The notes beneath the pieces are model-generated. The model was not told where the DNA came from and ran no database searches. It was given only the letters and a program-made list of their open reading frames with translations. 64,000 nt of DNA from Streptomyces griseocarneus. GTDB lineage: Bacteria; Actinomycetota; Actinomycetes; Streptomycetales; Streptomycetaceae. Position numbers and translations under genes: made by a program. The stretch lies in assembly GCA_003674045.1 (NCBI GenBank), contig PENC01000005.1:186001-250000 (forward strand), written 5' to 3'. Position 1 is the first letter of the stretch, and every line of letters starts with the position of its first letter. Positions 7,225-16,006 of the stretch are shown in pieces.

Positions 7225-8157
7225 TCAGGGCGCGCCCGTGATCACGGCCGCCACCGTCGTACCGCGCTCGAACGCCCCCTCCCCCACCAGCGTCGTCAGC
7301 CCGTACAGCGCCTTCGCCACGTACAGCCGCTCCAGCTCCGTCCCGTGCCGGTCGGCGAAATCGAGGGCGAAGGCCTCCAGTTCCGCGGGGACCTTCGCGT
7401 AGCCGCCCCCGTGGAAGCGGTCCTCCAGGTGCCAGGAGCCGCGCGGGCCCCCGAACGCTTCCTCCTGGAGGCGTCGTATTTCATCGCCCAGGAAGCCGCC
7501 TTTCAGCACGGGGAAGCCGATGGCGCGCTGGCCGGGGGCCAGACCGGCGGCCAGGCCGGCGAGGGTGCCGCCCGTGCCGCAGGCGATGCCGACGACGTCG
7601 GCGACGCCGCGCAGCTCGCGGCCGAGCTCCGCGCAGCCGCGCGCGGCCGCGGCGTTGCTGCCGCCTTCGGGGACGACGTAGCAGTCGTCGTAGCAGCCGT
7701 CGTCGGCGGCGAGCGCGGCCAGCACCTCCGGTTCGGCCTTCCTGCGGTACGTGGCCCGGTCCACGTACCGCAGTCGCATGCCGTCGGCGGCGCAGCGGGC
7801 GAGGGACCAGTTGAGCGGGCGGTCGGCGAGTTCCTCGCCCCGGACGACGCCGACCGTGGCGAAGCCGAGGAGCCTGCCCACGGCGGCGGTGGCCCGCAGG
7901 TGGTTGGAGTAGGCGCCGCCGAAGGTCAGCAGCGTGCGGCGGCCCTCCGCCGCGGCGGCCCGCAGGTTCGGCTCCAGCTTCCGCCATTTGTTGCCCGGCA
8001 GCTCGGGGTGTATCAGGTCGTCGCGCTTGAGCAGCAGCCGTACGCCGCGGCGCTCGAACCGCTCGTCCCGCAGCTCCTCCAGCGGGGACGGCAGCCGGGG
8101 CCGCAGCGCGGCGAGCCCGCCGTCGGTGGCGGCGGCAGGGGGAAGGTCGCTGGTCAC
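7225..8157 (-). CDS. ACC deaminase / D-cysteine desulfhydrase family PLP enzyme
   Basis: 310-residue fold-type II PLP enzyme. The N-terminal motif KRDDLIHPELPGNKWRKLE contains the lysine expected to form the internal aldimine (GNKWRKL). Other hallmarks are GAYSNH soon after, and the phosphate-binding loop CGTGGTLAGL. Family members deaminate 1-aminocyclopropane-1-carboxylate or desulfhydrate D-cysteine; which one applies is not decided by the visible residues. The GTG start at 8157 opens a short Ala-rich leader before the conserved core. It is convergent with the dienelactone hydrolase gene. Confidence 0.87.
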   Translation of the reverse strand: MTSDLPPAAATDGGLAALRPRLPSPLEELRDERFERRGVRLLLKRDDLIHPELPGNKWRKLEPNLRAAAAEGRRTLLTFGGAYSNHLRATAAVGRLLGFATVGVVRGEELADRPLNWSLARCAADGMRLRYVDRATYRRKAEPEVLAALAADDGCYDDCYVVPEGGSNAAAARGCAELGRELRGVADVVGIACGTGGTLAGLAAGLAPGQRAIGFPVLKGGFLGDEIRRLQEEAFGGPRGSWHLEDRFHGGGYAKVPAELEAFALDFADRHGTELERLYVAKALYGLTTLVGEGAFERGTTVAAVITGAP

Positions 8158-8188
8158 GCGTCCATTGTCGGGGCGGACGGCACGGCCG

Positions 8189-8779
8189 TCACTTCAGCCG
8201 CTCGCCGACGCGTTCGCGCAGCAGGTCCATGGAGAAGCCCACGGGGTCGACCTTGCCGGGCCGCCATTCGAGGTGGCCGATGACGGAGCGCTCCGTCCAG
8301 CCGTGGAAGCGGCAGATCGCCGCCGCGACCTGTTCGATGGCCAGCATCTGCTCCTCCGGCCAGGGGTCCTCGCCGTCACCGAGGTTGACGCACTCGAAGC
8401 CGTAGAAGTGGACGTTGCCGTCGGTGTCGGCCCAGCGCACGGGTGGCAGCCGCTTCTCGGCGATCACCGCCTGGAGCACCTCCCCGTCGCCGCCCCCGGC
8501 GTGGTTGGCGCGCCCGCAGCCGACGAGGTGGATACGGCCGTCCTTGGCGATCACGCCATGGCAGAGGGGGCCGGGGAGCGAGGTGTAGCCGTTCCAGCAG
8601 AGGCGTACGGAGCTGTCGATGCCGGAGGAGGCCGTGTGGTGGATCATGACGCCGTTGACCGGCCCCCAGGGGCCGTGGCCCGCGCGGTTGTGGTTGCGCC
8701 AGCCGTCGACCTCGACGACCGTGGCGCCCTCCCGGCGCAGCGCGGCCAGGAACTCGTTCGCCGACATGGGTGGGGCCAT
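8189..8779 (-). CDS. peptidoglycan recognition / N-acetylmuramoyl-L-alanine amidase domain protein
   Basis: 196-residue protein of the Amidase_2/PGRP fold. The zinc-site region VMIHHTASS gives the first metal-binding histidine. The later CHGVIAKDGRIHLVGCGRANHAG follows the family pattern, and GHLEWRPGKVDP near the C-terminus supplies the second histidine and the usual WxPGxKxDP loop. No signal peptide is evident, so it may be released by other means or act inside the cell. The ATG at 8779 is chosen because AAGGAGG lies at ideal distance; longer in-frame starts are not conserved. It lies 31 bp upstream of the PLP enzyme gene on the same strand and probably shares its transcript. Confidence 0.85.
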   Translation of the reverse strand: MAPPMSANEFLAALRREGATVVEVDGWRNHNRAGHGPWGPVNGVMIHHTASSGIDSSVRLCWNGYTSLPGPLCHGVIAKDGRIHLVGCGRANHAGGGDGEVLQAVIAEKRLPPVRWADTDGNVHFYGFECVNLGDGEDPWPEEQMLAIEQVAAAICRFHGWTERSVIGHLEWRPGKVDPVGFSMDLLRERVGERLK

Positions 8780-8970
8780 GCCGCCCTCCTTGCGCGAGAA
8801 ACCGGCATGAAACCGGCCGGCGTACGCCCGCTGCGTAGGCCGAATGCCCCTCCTTGTACCCAAAAGTTCGCAGGTGGGGCGGGCGTTCGGATATCGTGCG
8901 AGCCGATCCGGCCTCCGGCCGAATATCTCATCAATGTCAACGTCGACAGAGAAGCGCGAGATCGAAGACA

Positions 8971-9882
8971 GTGGACTACCAGGCCGTTCTCGAAGAGGTC
9001 GCCGCGTTCGTGAAGCCGCTCGTCGGCCGCGGACAGGTGGCCGATTACATCCCCGCGCTGGCCGGTGTGGACATCGAACGCTTCGGCATGGCCGTCGCGG
9101 ACATCGACGGCGGTGTGTACGGGGTCGGGGACTGGGAACGGCCGTTCTCGGTGCAGTCCATCTCCAAGGCGTTCGGGCTCGCGCTCGTCCTCGCCGAGGG
9201 CGGCGACAAGGTCTGGGAGCGGGTCGGCACCGAACCGTCCGGAAACCCCTTCAACTCCCTGGTGCAACTCGAATACGAGAACGGCATCCCCCGCAATCCC
9301 TTCATCAACGCGGGTGCCCTCGTCGTCACCGACCGCCTCCAGACGCTGACCGGCGACGCCAGCACCACGATGCTGGAGTTCCTGCGCGCGGAGAGCGGCA
9401 ACCCGGACGTCTCCTTCGACCCGGCCGTCGCCGCCTCCGAGACCGAGCACGGCGACCGCAACGCCGCCCTCGCCCACTTCATGGCGAGCTACGGCAACCT
9501 GGACAACCCCGTCCAGACCGTCCTCGAACACTACTTCTGGCAGTGCTCCATCGAGATGAGCTGCCGCGACCTGGCCCTCGCCGGCGGCTTCCTCGCCCGC
9601 CACGGCCTGCGCGCCGACGGCACGCGGCTGCTGCCGCGGCGCGAGGCGAAGCAGATCAACGCCGTGATGCTCACGTGCGGGACGTACGACGCGGCGGGCG
9701 ACTTCGCGTACCGCGTCGGCCTGCCGGGCAAGAGCGGCGTCGGCGGTGGCATCGTCGCCGTCATACCAGGACGCTGCACGCTGTGTGTCTGGAGCCCCGG
9801 GCTGGACGCACGCGGCAATTCCGTCGCCGGGGTCGCGGCGCTGGACCACTTCACGACGCTGACGGGGTGGTCGGTGTTCTGA
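8971..9882 (+). CDS. glsA: glutaminase
   Basis: 303-residue serine-dependent glutaminase that converts glutamine to glutamate and ammonia. The beta-lactamase-like SxxK motif is seen as S63-I-S-K66 within FSVQSISKAF. Further family motifs are EPSGNPFNSLVQLE, NPFINAGAL, and the C-terminal GKSGVGGGI loop. The length equals bacterial glutaminase A. The GTG at 8971 is preferred because the conserved sequence begins at once (MDYQAVLEEV). A nearby ATG at 8934 is in another frame. A strong hairpin starts at the base after the stop. Confidence 0.9.
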   Translation: MDYQAVLEEVAAFVKPLVGRGQVADYIPALAGVDIERFGMAVADIDGGVYGVGDWERPFSVQSISKAFGLALVLAEGGDKVWERVGTEPSGNPFNSLVQLEYENGIPRNPFINAGALVVTDRLQTLTGDASTTMLEFLRAESGNPDVSFDPAVAASETEHGDRNAALAHFMASYGNLDNPVQTVLEHYFWQCSIEMSCRDLALAGGFLARHGLRADGTRLLPRREAKQINAVMLTCGTYDAAGDFAYRVGLPGKSGVGGGIVAVIPGRCTLCVWSPGLDARGNSVAGVAALDHFTTLTGWSVF

Positions 9883-10175
9883 CCGGGGGCTCCGCCCCCG
9901 GACCCCCATGGTGGTCGGTTGCGGCCGGTGGTCCCGTTTGTGCCCACCCGTTCCGCCCTGCGGAACGCCTGCCCACAAACAGGGGAGGTGACGGGGATCC
10001 GGGGCGAAGCCCCGGCCTTAAGGGGCGCGGGGAACTGCGCGACCAGCCGTCGACGGCCTGCAGACGCGCACCGGGCCCGGGTGGCAACCCGGTAGGCGCA
10101 CCGGGCCACCGGCCCGCAGACGCGCACACAGCGCAAGCCGCACCCCGGTAGGCGCCACAGGCACCCAGCGGAGCG
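9883..10175. repeat. intergenic modular repeat block R1 (with terminator hairpins)
   Basis: Gap between the convergent glutaminase and antiporter genes. It holds a hairpin CCGGGGGC-TCC-GCCCCCGG (9883-9901), a long imperfect hairpin with GTTTGTG/CACAAAC and CGTTCCG/CGGAACG stems (9936-9980), a second GGGGC hairpin near 10000-10015, and the module GGGGCGCGGGGAACTGCGCG at 10022-10041 with its GC-rich tail. The same modules recur at seven other sites in the window. No gene is seen. Confidence 0.75.
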
Positions 10176-11777
10176 CTACGGCTCCATCTCCTCCCGGTAA
10201 GCCGCCGCCTCCTCCAGGTCCAGCCTGCGCAGCAGCACGCGCAGCATCTCGTCGTCGATCCGCCGCGCATCCCGCAAGCGGACGAAAACCTCCCGCTCCG
10301 CCCCGATCATTTCGCGCGCGAGCCGCCGGTACGTGTCGTCCGCCGACTCCCCCGACAACTCGTTGACCGTGCCCAGCCGCTCCCACACGGCATTGCGCCG
10401 CCGCTCCAGTACGGACCGCAACCGATCGGCCAGCGGATCCGGCAGGGCGTTGCACGGGTCGGCGAGAAGCTCGTCGAGGCGGCGCTCGGCGGCCTGGGAC
10501 GCCTCGCTCTGGGCCTGGGCCTCGGCGAGGGTCACGGCGCTCGGGTCGGGCGCGGGCAGGCGCAGACGGCGGATGAGCGGCGGGAGGGTGAGGCCCTGGA
10601 CGACCAGCGTGCCGATGACCGTCGTGAACGTGAGGAAGAGGACCAGGTTGCGGGCCGGGAACGGCTGTCCGCCGTGCGTGGTCGCGGGGATCGAGAAGGC
10701 GATCGCGAGCGAGACCACCCCGCGCATCCCGGCCCAGCCCACGACGAGCGGCGACTTCCACGTGGGATCGGGCTCCCGTTCGCGGATACGGGCGGACAGA
10801 GCCCGCGGCAGGAACGTCGCGGGGAAGACCCAGACGAAGCGGGCCGCGACCACGGCGACGAAGACGGCGGAGGCGTACCAGAGGGCGGCCTGCCCCAGCC
10901 CCGTCCCCAGACCGCGCAGCACCACGGGCAGCTGGAGCCCGATGAGCGCGAACACCGCGGACTCCAGGACGAAGGCGACCATGCGCCAGACCGCGGCCTC
11001 CTGGAGCCGGGTCGCGAAGTCGACCTGCCAGGAGCGGTGCCCGAGGTAGAGGCCGACGACCACGACGGCGAGCACCCCGGACGCCTCGACCTCCTCCGCG
11101 GCCGCGTAGGCGGCGAAGGGGATGAGGAGGGAGAGGGTGTTCTGCAGGAGCGGCTCGCGCAGGTGGGTGCGCAGCCAGTGCAGCGGCACCATGAGCAGCA
11201 GCCCGACCGCGACACCGCCGACCGACGCGACCGCGAACTCGCGCAGGCCCTCGCCCCAGGTGGCGCCCTCCCCCACGGCCGCCGCGAGGGCGACCTTGTA
11301 GGCGGTGATCGCGGTCGCGTCGTTCACCAGGGACTCGCCCTGGAGGATCGTGGTGATCCGGGACGGCAGGCCGAGGCGGCGCGCGATCGCCGTGGCGGCG
11401 ACGGCGTCGGGCGGCGCGACGACGGCCCCGAGCACGAGGGCGGCGGTGAGCGGCATCCCGGGGACGACCGAAAAGGCCACCCAGCCGACGGCGAGGGTCG
11501 CGAAGAGGACGTAGCCGACCGACAGCAGGGCCACGGGGCGGATGTTGGCACGCAGGTCGAGGTACGAGCTGTCGAGCGCGGCCGTGTGCAGCAGGGGCGG
11601 CAGCAGCAGCGGGAGCACGATCCCGGGGTCGAGGGCGTACTCCGGCACCCCGGGCACGTAGGAGGCGAGCAGCCCGACGGCGACGAGCAGCAGGGGCGCG
11701 GGCACGGGCGTGCGCCGGGCGGCCCCGGCGACCGCGGCGCTGGCCGCGACGAGCATCAGCAGGGGCATGACGTCCAT
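10176..11777 (-). CDS. Na+/H+ antiporter, CPA1 family
   Basis: 533-residue integral membrane cation:proton antiporter. About ten to twelve hydrophobic helices fill residues 1-400. The CPA1 signature region is clear: VAPPDAVAATAIARRLGLP followed by LQGESLVNDATAI, containing the conserved Asn-Asp pair. WAGMRGVVSLAIA is also typical of the family. The last ~120 residues are a charged cytoplasmic tail rich in Arg and Glu, likely regulatory. The protein should exchange Na+ (or K+) for protons at the plasma membrane. The gene is monocistronic by layout, divergent from the zinc-finger gene at 11846. Confidence 0.9.
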   Translation of the reverse strand: MDVMPLLMLVAASAAVAGAARRTPVPAPLLLVAVGLLASYVPGVPEYALDPGIVLPLLLPPLLHTAALDSSYLDLRANIRPVALLSVGYVLFATLAVGWVAFSVVPGMPLTAALVLGAVVAPPDAVAATAIARRLGLPSRITTILQGESLVNDATAITAYKVALAAAVGEGATWGEGLREFAVASVGGVAVGLLLMVPLHWLRTHLREPLLQNTLSLLIPFAAYAAAEEVEASGVLAVVVVGLYLGHRSWQVDFATRLQEAAVWRMVAFVLESAVFALIGLQLPVVLRGLGTGLGQAALWYASAVFVAVVAARFVWVFPATFLPRALSARIREREPDPTWKSPLVVGWAGMRGVVSLAIAFSIPATTHGGQPFPARNLVLFLTFTTVIGTLVVQGLTLPPLIRRLRLPAPDPSAVTLAEAQAQSEASQAAERRLDELLADPCNALPDPLADRLRSVLERRRNAVWERLGTVNELSGESADDTYRRLAREMIGAEREVFVRLRDARRIDDEMLRVLLRRLDLEEAAAYREEMEP

Positions 11778-11845
11778 CGGCCCTGGCCCCTCTCCTGTTT
11801 TCGTTCCGTTCGAACCGCTCGGCTGGGCGTTTTAGTCTGGCAATC

Positions 11846-12106
11846 ATGAGCGAGTGCCCGCATATTTCCGAGCTGCCGCGCCCCGAGCCCGGGCCGAAGA
11901 CCGACACCTGCCCGGAGTGCGCGGCGGCGGGCAGCCATCCGGTGCAGCTGCGGCTGTGCCTGGCCTGCGGGCACGTGGGCTGCTGCGACTCCTCCCCCTA
12001 CCAGCACGCGACCCGGCACTTCGAGGAGACCGGGCACGCGGTGATGCGCAGCTTCGAGCCGGGGCAGAGCTGGCGCTGGTGCTACGCGCACCGGCGCATC
12101 GTCTGA
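11846..12106 (+). CDS. UBP-type zinc finger protein
   Basis: 86-residue protein consisting of a single ZnF-UBP-like domain. Zinc ligands are visible in CPEC (residues 22-25), CLACGHVGCC, and the histidines of YQHATRHFEETGHAVM. In eukaryotes this domain binds ubiquitin C-termini; bacterial stand-alone versions have no settled function. The ATG at 11846 is preceded by a divergent promoter region shared with the antiporter gene. Length matches other actinobacterial stand-alone copies. Confidence 0.88.
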   Translation: MSECPHISELPRPEPGPKTDTCPECAAAGSHPVQLRLCLACGHVGCCDSSPYQHATRHFEETGHAVMRSFEPGQSWRWCYAHRRIV

Positions 12107-12174
12107 CAGCCGTCGGGCGCGGACCGTGTTCCGGGCGCCCGGGCGCCCTGCCTGTCGACCGCTAGCATGCAGAC

Positions 12175-12720
12175 ATGATCCGACCCGCCACACCCGCCGA
12201 CGTCCCGGTCGTGCATGCCATGATCCGCGAATTGGCGGAGTACGAACGGGCGCTGGAGGAAGCGAAAGCGACCGAGGAACAGCTGCGCGAGGCCCTGTTC
12301 GGAGCGCACCCCGCGGTCTTCGCACTGATAGCGGAGAGTGACGAGAGCGGCGTCGAGGACGGCATCCCGGCGGGCGACCCCGTCGGCTTCGCGCTCTGGT
12401 TCCGCAACTTCTCCACCTGGACGGGTACGCACGGTATCTATCTGGAGGATCTCTACGTACGGCCGCGGGCACGCGGCGGCGGCCACGGCAAGGCTCTCCT
12501 CGCGGCGCTCGCGCGGATCTGCGTGGACCGCGGCTACCAGCGTTTCGAATGGTCAGTGCTGGACTGGAACGCGCCCTCGATCGGGTTCTACAAGTCGCTG
12601 GGCGCGGAGCCGATGAGTGGGTGGACGGTGCAACGTCTTTGCGGAGAACCGCTCCACACTCTTGCGGCGCTCGCGCAGAGTGACGAAAATCCCAACCAGG
12701 CGACAGCTCTTTCGATTTGA
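12175..12720 (+). CDS. GNAT family N-acetyltransferase
   Basis: 181-residue acetyltransferase. The start MIRPATPADVPVVHAMI is the usual beta1-alpha1 entry of GNAT enzymes, and the acetyl-CoA-binding region is LYVRPRARGGGHGKALL (R/Q-x-x-G-x-G/A type). The segment EWSVLDWNAPSIGFYKSLGA is characteristic of spermidine/diamine acetyltransferase-like members, so a polyamine or amine substrate is possible. The C-terminal ~35 residues are non-conserved. A hairpin at 12739-12774 follows the stop. The gene precedes the sigma-factor operon but is separated from it by 209 bp. Confidence 0.87.
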   Translation: MIRPATPADVPVVHAMIRELAEYERALEEAKATEEQLREALFGAHPAVFALIAESDESGVEDGIPAGDPVGFALWFRNFSTWTGTHGIYLEDLYVRPRARGGGHGKALLAALARICVDRGYQRFEWSVLDWNAPSIGFYKSLGAEPMSGWTVQRLCGEPLHTLAALAQSDENPNQATALSI

Positions 12721-12738
12721 GACCACCAGACCCTAGCC

Positions 12739-12774
12739 ACTGTCCGTACTCATGGGTTTACCATGAGTGACAGT
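12739..12774. promoter_or_regulatory. long inverted repeat upstream of the anti-sigma/sigma operon
   Basis: ACTGTC and ACTCATGG pair with CCATGAGT and GACAGT around the loop GTTTA, with a 3-nt bulge on the left arm. It could terminate the GNAT gene (19 bp downstream of its stop) or act as an operator for the sigma-factor operon; the sequence alone does not decide. Confidence 0.5.
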
Positions 12775-12929
12775 CGCGGGGCCGCTCCACGGAACGGCGG
12801 ATCGCGATAGCGTCGCAGCCGGACCATGTGCCGCACCGGGCCGCGCGAAACCCCTTCCGCCGAAGGGAGTCAGCAGCGGGACCGGTGCCCGTAACAGCTC
12901 AAGAAGCTTGTGTCACCTTGGAGGTGAGG

Positions 12930-13343
12930 GTGTCCCAGATCGCAGGCGAGCCCGGGACCCAGGACTTCGTGGAAGTCCGGCTGCCCGCTGCGGGTGCCTA
13001 CCTGTCGGTGCTGCGGACGGCGACCGCCGGTCTCGCGGCCCGTTTGGACTTCACCCTCGACGAGATCGAGGACTTGCGCATCGCGGTGGACGAGGCGTGC
13101 GCGATCCTTCTGCAACAAGCCGTGCCCGGCTCCGTACTCAGCTGCGTGTTCCGCCTCATCGACGACGCCCTGCAGGTGACCGTCTCGGCCCCCACCACGG
13201 ACGGCCGGGCGCCCGAGCGCGACACCTTCGCCTGGACGGTGCTCTCCGCCCTGGCCGGCAAGGTCGACTCGACGGTCGGGGACGACAAGACGGTCAGCAT
13301 CAGCCTGTACAAGGAGCGCGGCGCCGGCCCCGGACAGCCGTGA
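12930..13343 (+). CDS. RsbW-like anti-sigma factor (partner of the SigH-like sigma factor)
   Basis: 137-residue GHKL-ATPase-fold anti-sigma factor. The region LRIAVDEACAILLQQA corresponds to the N-box of RsbW kinases, but the asparagine usual in this box is not present, as I recall for mycobacterial UsfX. The C-terminal part (RDTFAWTVLSALAGKV, then TVGDDKTVSISLYKE) completes the fold. The GTG at 12930 has GGAGG a few bases upstream, which rules out the longer frame. It lies 16 bp before the sigma factor gene, so the pair is an operon in which this protein most likely sequesters that sigma factor. In S. coelicolor the equivalent gene precedes sigH. Confidence 0.85.
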   Translation: MSQIAGEPGTQDFVEVRLPAAGAYLSVLRTATAGLAARLDFTLDEIEDLRIAVDEACAILLQQAVPGSVLSCVFRLIDDALQVTVSAPTTDGRAPERDTFAWTVLSALAGKVDSTVGDDKTVSISLYKERGAGPGQP

Positions 13344-13359
13344 CGAAAGAGGGGGCTCC

Positions 13360-14292
13360 GTGAGTACTGCATCGTCGCGGGGAGTGCGTACCCCGGCCAT
13401 CCCGCAGCAGCCCGCCCGGCAGCTTCCGGCGGAACCGGGTGATCCGGTGACGCCGGTGCCGGGCGAGGCGAGCGACCCATCAGAGCGGGCGGACCACATG
13501 GAAGAGCACCGGCAACAGTGGCACCAGCACCCCACCGCGCAGGACCGCAGTGGGGCCCGTGCCCTGTTCATAGAGCTGCGGTCGCTGCCGGACGGCTCGC
13601 TCGAACGCGCCCAGCTGCGCAATCACCTCGTGCAGATGCACCTGCCCCTGGTGGAGCACCTGGCGCGGCGGTTCCGCAACCGCGGTGAGCCGCTCGACGA
13701 CCTCACCCAGGTCGCCACGATCGGCCTGATCAAGTCCGTGGACCGCTTCGACCCCGACCGCGGGGTGGAGTTCTCGACCTATGCGACGCCCACGGTCGTC
13801 GGCGAGATCAAGCGGCACTTCCGGGACAAGGGCTGGGCGGTACGGGTGCCGCGCCGCCTCCAGGAGCTGCGGCTGGCCCTGACCACGGCCACGGCGGAGC
13901 TCTCCCAGCGGCACGGCCGCGCCCCCACCGTGCACGAGCTCGCCGAGCATCTGGGGATCTCCGAGGAGGAGGTGCTGGAGGGGCTGGAGTCCGCCAATGC
14001 CTACAGCACCCTCTCCCTGGACGTCCCCGACACGGACGACGAGTCCCCGGCCGTCGCGGACACCCTGGGCGCGGAGGACGAGGCGCTGGAGGGCGTCGAG
14101 TACCGCGAGTCGCTCAAACCGCTGCTGGAGGACCTGCCGCCGCGCGAGAAGAAGATCCTGCTGCTGCGGTTCTTCGGCAACATGACCCAGTCGCAGATCG
14201 CGCAGGAGGTCGGCATCTCCCAGATGCACGTCTCCCGCCTCCTGGCCCGCACGCTGGCCCAGCTGCGGGACCGGCTTCTGATCGAGGAGTAG
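13360..14292 (+). CDS. sigH: SigB/SigF-family RNA polymerase sigma factor, SigH-like
   Basis: 310-residue alternative sigma factor. Region 2 is seen in LVQMHLPLVEHLARRFRNRG and DDLTQVATIGLIKSVDRFDP, the -10 recognition part in EFSTYATPTVVGEIKRHFRD, region 3 in LSQRHGRAPTVHELAEHLG, and the region 4 helix-turn-helix in MTQSQIAQEVGISQMHVSRL. An N-terminal ~75-residue Pro/Gln-rich extension precedes region 2. An internal ATG at 13498 could yield a shorter form, and S. coelicolor SigH is known to occur in several sizes. By homology and context it controls osmotic stress and development genes and is restrained by the upstream RsbW-like protein. Confidence 0.87.
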   Translation: MSTASSRGVRTPAIPQQPARQLPAEPGDPVTPVPGEASDPSERADHMEEHRQQWHQHPTAQDRSGARALFIELRSLPDGSLERAQLRNHLVQMHLPLVEHLARRFRNRGEPLDDLTQVATIGLIKSVDRFDPDRGVEFSTYATPTVVGEIKRHFRDKGWAVRVPRRLQELRLALTTATAELSQRHGRAPTVHELAEHLGISEEEVLEGLESANAYSTLSLDVPDTDDESPAVADTLGAEDEALEGVEYRESLKPLLEDLPPREKKILLLRFFGNMTQSQIAQEVGISQMHVSRLLARTLAQLRDRLLIEE

Positions 14293-14432
14293 TGGCCTCG
14301 CGCCCCATAAGGGGCGCGGGGAACTGCGCGACCAGCCACGACGGACCCGCAGTCGCACACGGAGCGCAAGGGGCACCCCGGTAGGCGCCGGGGGCCCGGG
14401 GCGCAGCCCCGGAAAGGAGCGAGCGCGAGCCG
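14293..14432. repeat. intergenic modular repeat block R2
   Basis: Convergent gap between the sigma factor and a membrane protein gene. It contains the module GGGGCGCGGGGAACTGCGCG (14311-14330, followed by ACCAGCC), a GC-rich tail with CACCCCGGTAGGCGCC, and the hairpin CCGGGGCGCAGCCCCGG at 14396-14412. It probably terminates both genes. Confidence 0.72.
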
Positions 14433-14912
14433 TCAGCCCTCGCGCGGCCCGATGCCGAGGGCCTCGGTCGCCGTGGGGTTCACCACCAGCCCCAGACCGA
14501 CCACGGCCGCCACCGCAAGCGCGGCACCCGCCGCGATGAGCACGCCACCGCCGTTCCACAGCGTCCAGGCCACCGGAAGCGCCATGATCTGCGTGGCCAT
14601 CGCCGGGCCGCGGCTCCAGCGCTTGAGCTGCCACAGGCCGCGCGCGGCCGCCAGCGGGAGGACGGCCAGGACGAGCACGGTCACGGCGAGCATCTCCGCC
14701 TGCTGGGGGCTCTGCGGCTTTCCGAGGACACCCATGATCAGCAGGTACACCCCGCCAATCAGGAGCGCGAGCCCCTCCAGCCCGCAGAGCGCGGCGGCCC
14801 AGACGATGCGCCGCGGCCGCAGACCCGCGGCGGGCTCGGCGGCGGGCGCCGCGGGCACAGGTGTGCGGGGGCCCTTGCGGGTGGACTTCTGCGCGGACTG
14901 CTTGCTGCTCAC
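14433..14912 (-). CDS. small integral membrane protein
   Basis: 159-residue membrane protein of unknown function. A basic, Pro/Ala-rich N-terminus (residues 1-38) is followed by four hydrophobic helices near residues 39-62, 75-95, 105-122 and 123-148. The C-terminal tail NPTATEALGIGPREG is short and conserved-looking. The GTG at 14912 gives VSSKQSAQKS and is favoured over the ATG at 14936, which would add eight residues that look unlike a protein start. It lies between the sigma factor operon and the lipid kinase gene, as in S. coelicolor. No domain of known function is visible. Confidence 0.75.
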   Translation of the reverse strand: MSSKQSAQKSTRKGPRTPVPAAPAAEPAAGLRPRRIVWAAALCGLEGLALLIGGVYLLIMGVLGKPQSPQQAEMLAVTVLVLAVLPLAAARGLWQLKRWSRGPAMATQIMALPVAWTLWNGGGVLIAAGAALAVAAVVGLGLVVNPTATEALGIGPREG

Positions 14913-15037
14913 CACGCCAGGGTAGCCCTGGCACATTCCGTGACGGGTCAGGCGCGGACGCGGTGTGAGCCACGGGACACCGGTTGATTACGGGGCTGGG
15001 ACCGTTCGTGTACCGACAGGTAGGTAGGCTGGCGCGC

Positions 15038-16006
15038 ATGCGTGCGCTTCTTGTGGTCAACCCGTCGGCCACCACCACCAGTGCCCGTACCCGTGATGTC
15101 CTGGTGCACGCGCTCGCCAGCGACCTCAAGCTGGAGGTCGCCACCACCGAGTACCGGGGGCACGCCCGGGATCTGGCACGCCGGGCCGCGGAGAGCGGCT
15201 CCACGGAGCTCGTGGTCGCGCTCGGCGGCGACGGCACGGTCAACGAGGTGGTCAACGGACTCCTCCACGGGGGCCCGAACCCCGAGGGCCTGCCCCGGCT
15301 GGCCGTGGTGCCCGGCGGCTCCACCAATGTCTTCGCCCGCGCGCTGGGGCTGCCCAACGACGCGGTGGAGGCCACGGGCGCCCTGCTGGACGCGCTGCGC
15401 GAGGGCAGTGAGCGCACGGTCGGCCTCGGGCTCGCGGCGGGCACCCCGGGCACGGAGGACGAGGGCGTTCCGGAGCGCTGGTTCACCTTCTGCGCGGGCT
15501 ACGGCTTCGACGCGGGCGTCGTGGGCCGGGTGGAGCAGCAGCGCGAGCGCGGCAAGCGTTCGACCCACGCCCTGTACGTGCGACAAGTGGTCCGTCAATT
15601 CTTCGGCGAACCGAACCGGCGGCACGGCTCGATCACCCTCGAACGGCCTGGCGAGGAGCCACTCGAGAATCTCGTCATGTCGATAATCTGCAACACGGCG
15701 CCGTGGTCGTACCTGGGCAACCGGCCGATCTACGCCTCGCCCCGCGCATCCTTCGACACCGCCCTTGACGTGCTCGGATTCACCAAGCTGTCCAGTGCGG
15801 CGGCGGGCCGGCACATCGCACAGCTGATGACGTCGACCCCCGAGAAGGGGCCGCACGGAAAACATGCCGTGTCCCTGCACGACCAGACCGCGTTCACCTT
15901 GCATTCGCAGGTTCCGCTGCCCTTCCAGATGGACGGTGACCACCTCGGACTGCGTACGAGCGTGACGTTCACAGGCGTTCGCCGTGCACTGCGTGTGATT
16001 GTGTGA
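15038..16006 (+). CDS. diacylglycerol/lipid kinase family protein
   Basis: 322-residue DAGK-catalytic-domain protein expected to phosphorylate a lipid such as diacylglycerol or a sphingoid base. The start MRALLVVNPSATT is the family entry. The nucleotide-binding motif ALGGDGTVNEVVNG (GGDGT) is followed by VVPGGSTNVFARALGLP. The C-terminal half has the beta-sandwich with FCAGYGFDAGVVGRVE and PFQMDGDHLG. The ATG at 15038 is chosen over 14984 because the conserved sequence begins there. The gene is followed by the long leader of wblE. Confidence 0.88.
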   Translation: MRALLVVNPSATTTSARTRDVLVHALASDLKLEVATTEYRGHARDLARRAAESGSTELVVALGGDGTVNEVVNGLLHGGPNPEGLPRLAVVPGGSTNVFARALGLPNDAVEATGALLDALREGSERTVGLGLAAGTPGTEDEGVPERWFTFCAGYGFDAGVVGRVEQQRERGKRSTHALYVRQVVRQFFGEPNRRHGSITLERPGEEPLENLVMSIICNTAPWSYLGNRPIYASPRASFDTALDVLGFTKLSSAAAGRHIAQLMTSTPEKGPHGKHAVSLHDQTAFTLHSQVPLPFQMDGDHLGLRTSVTFTGVRRALRVIV

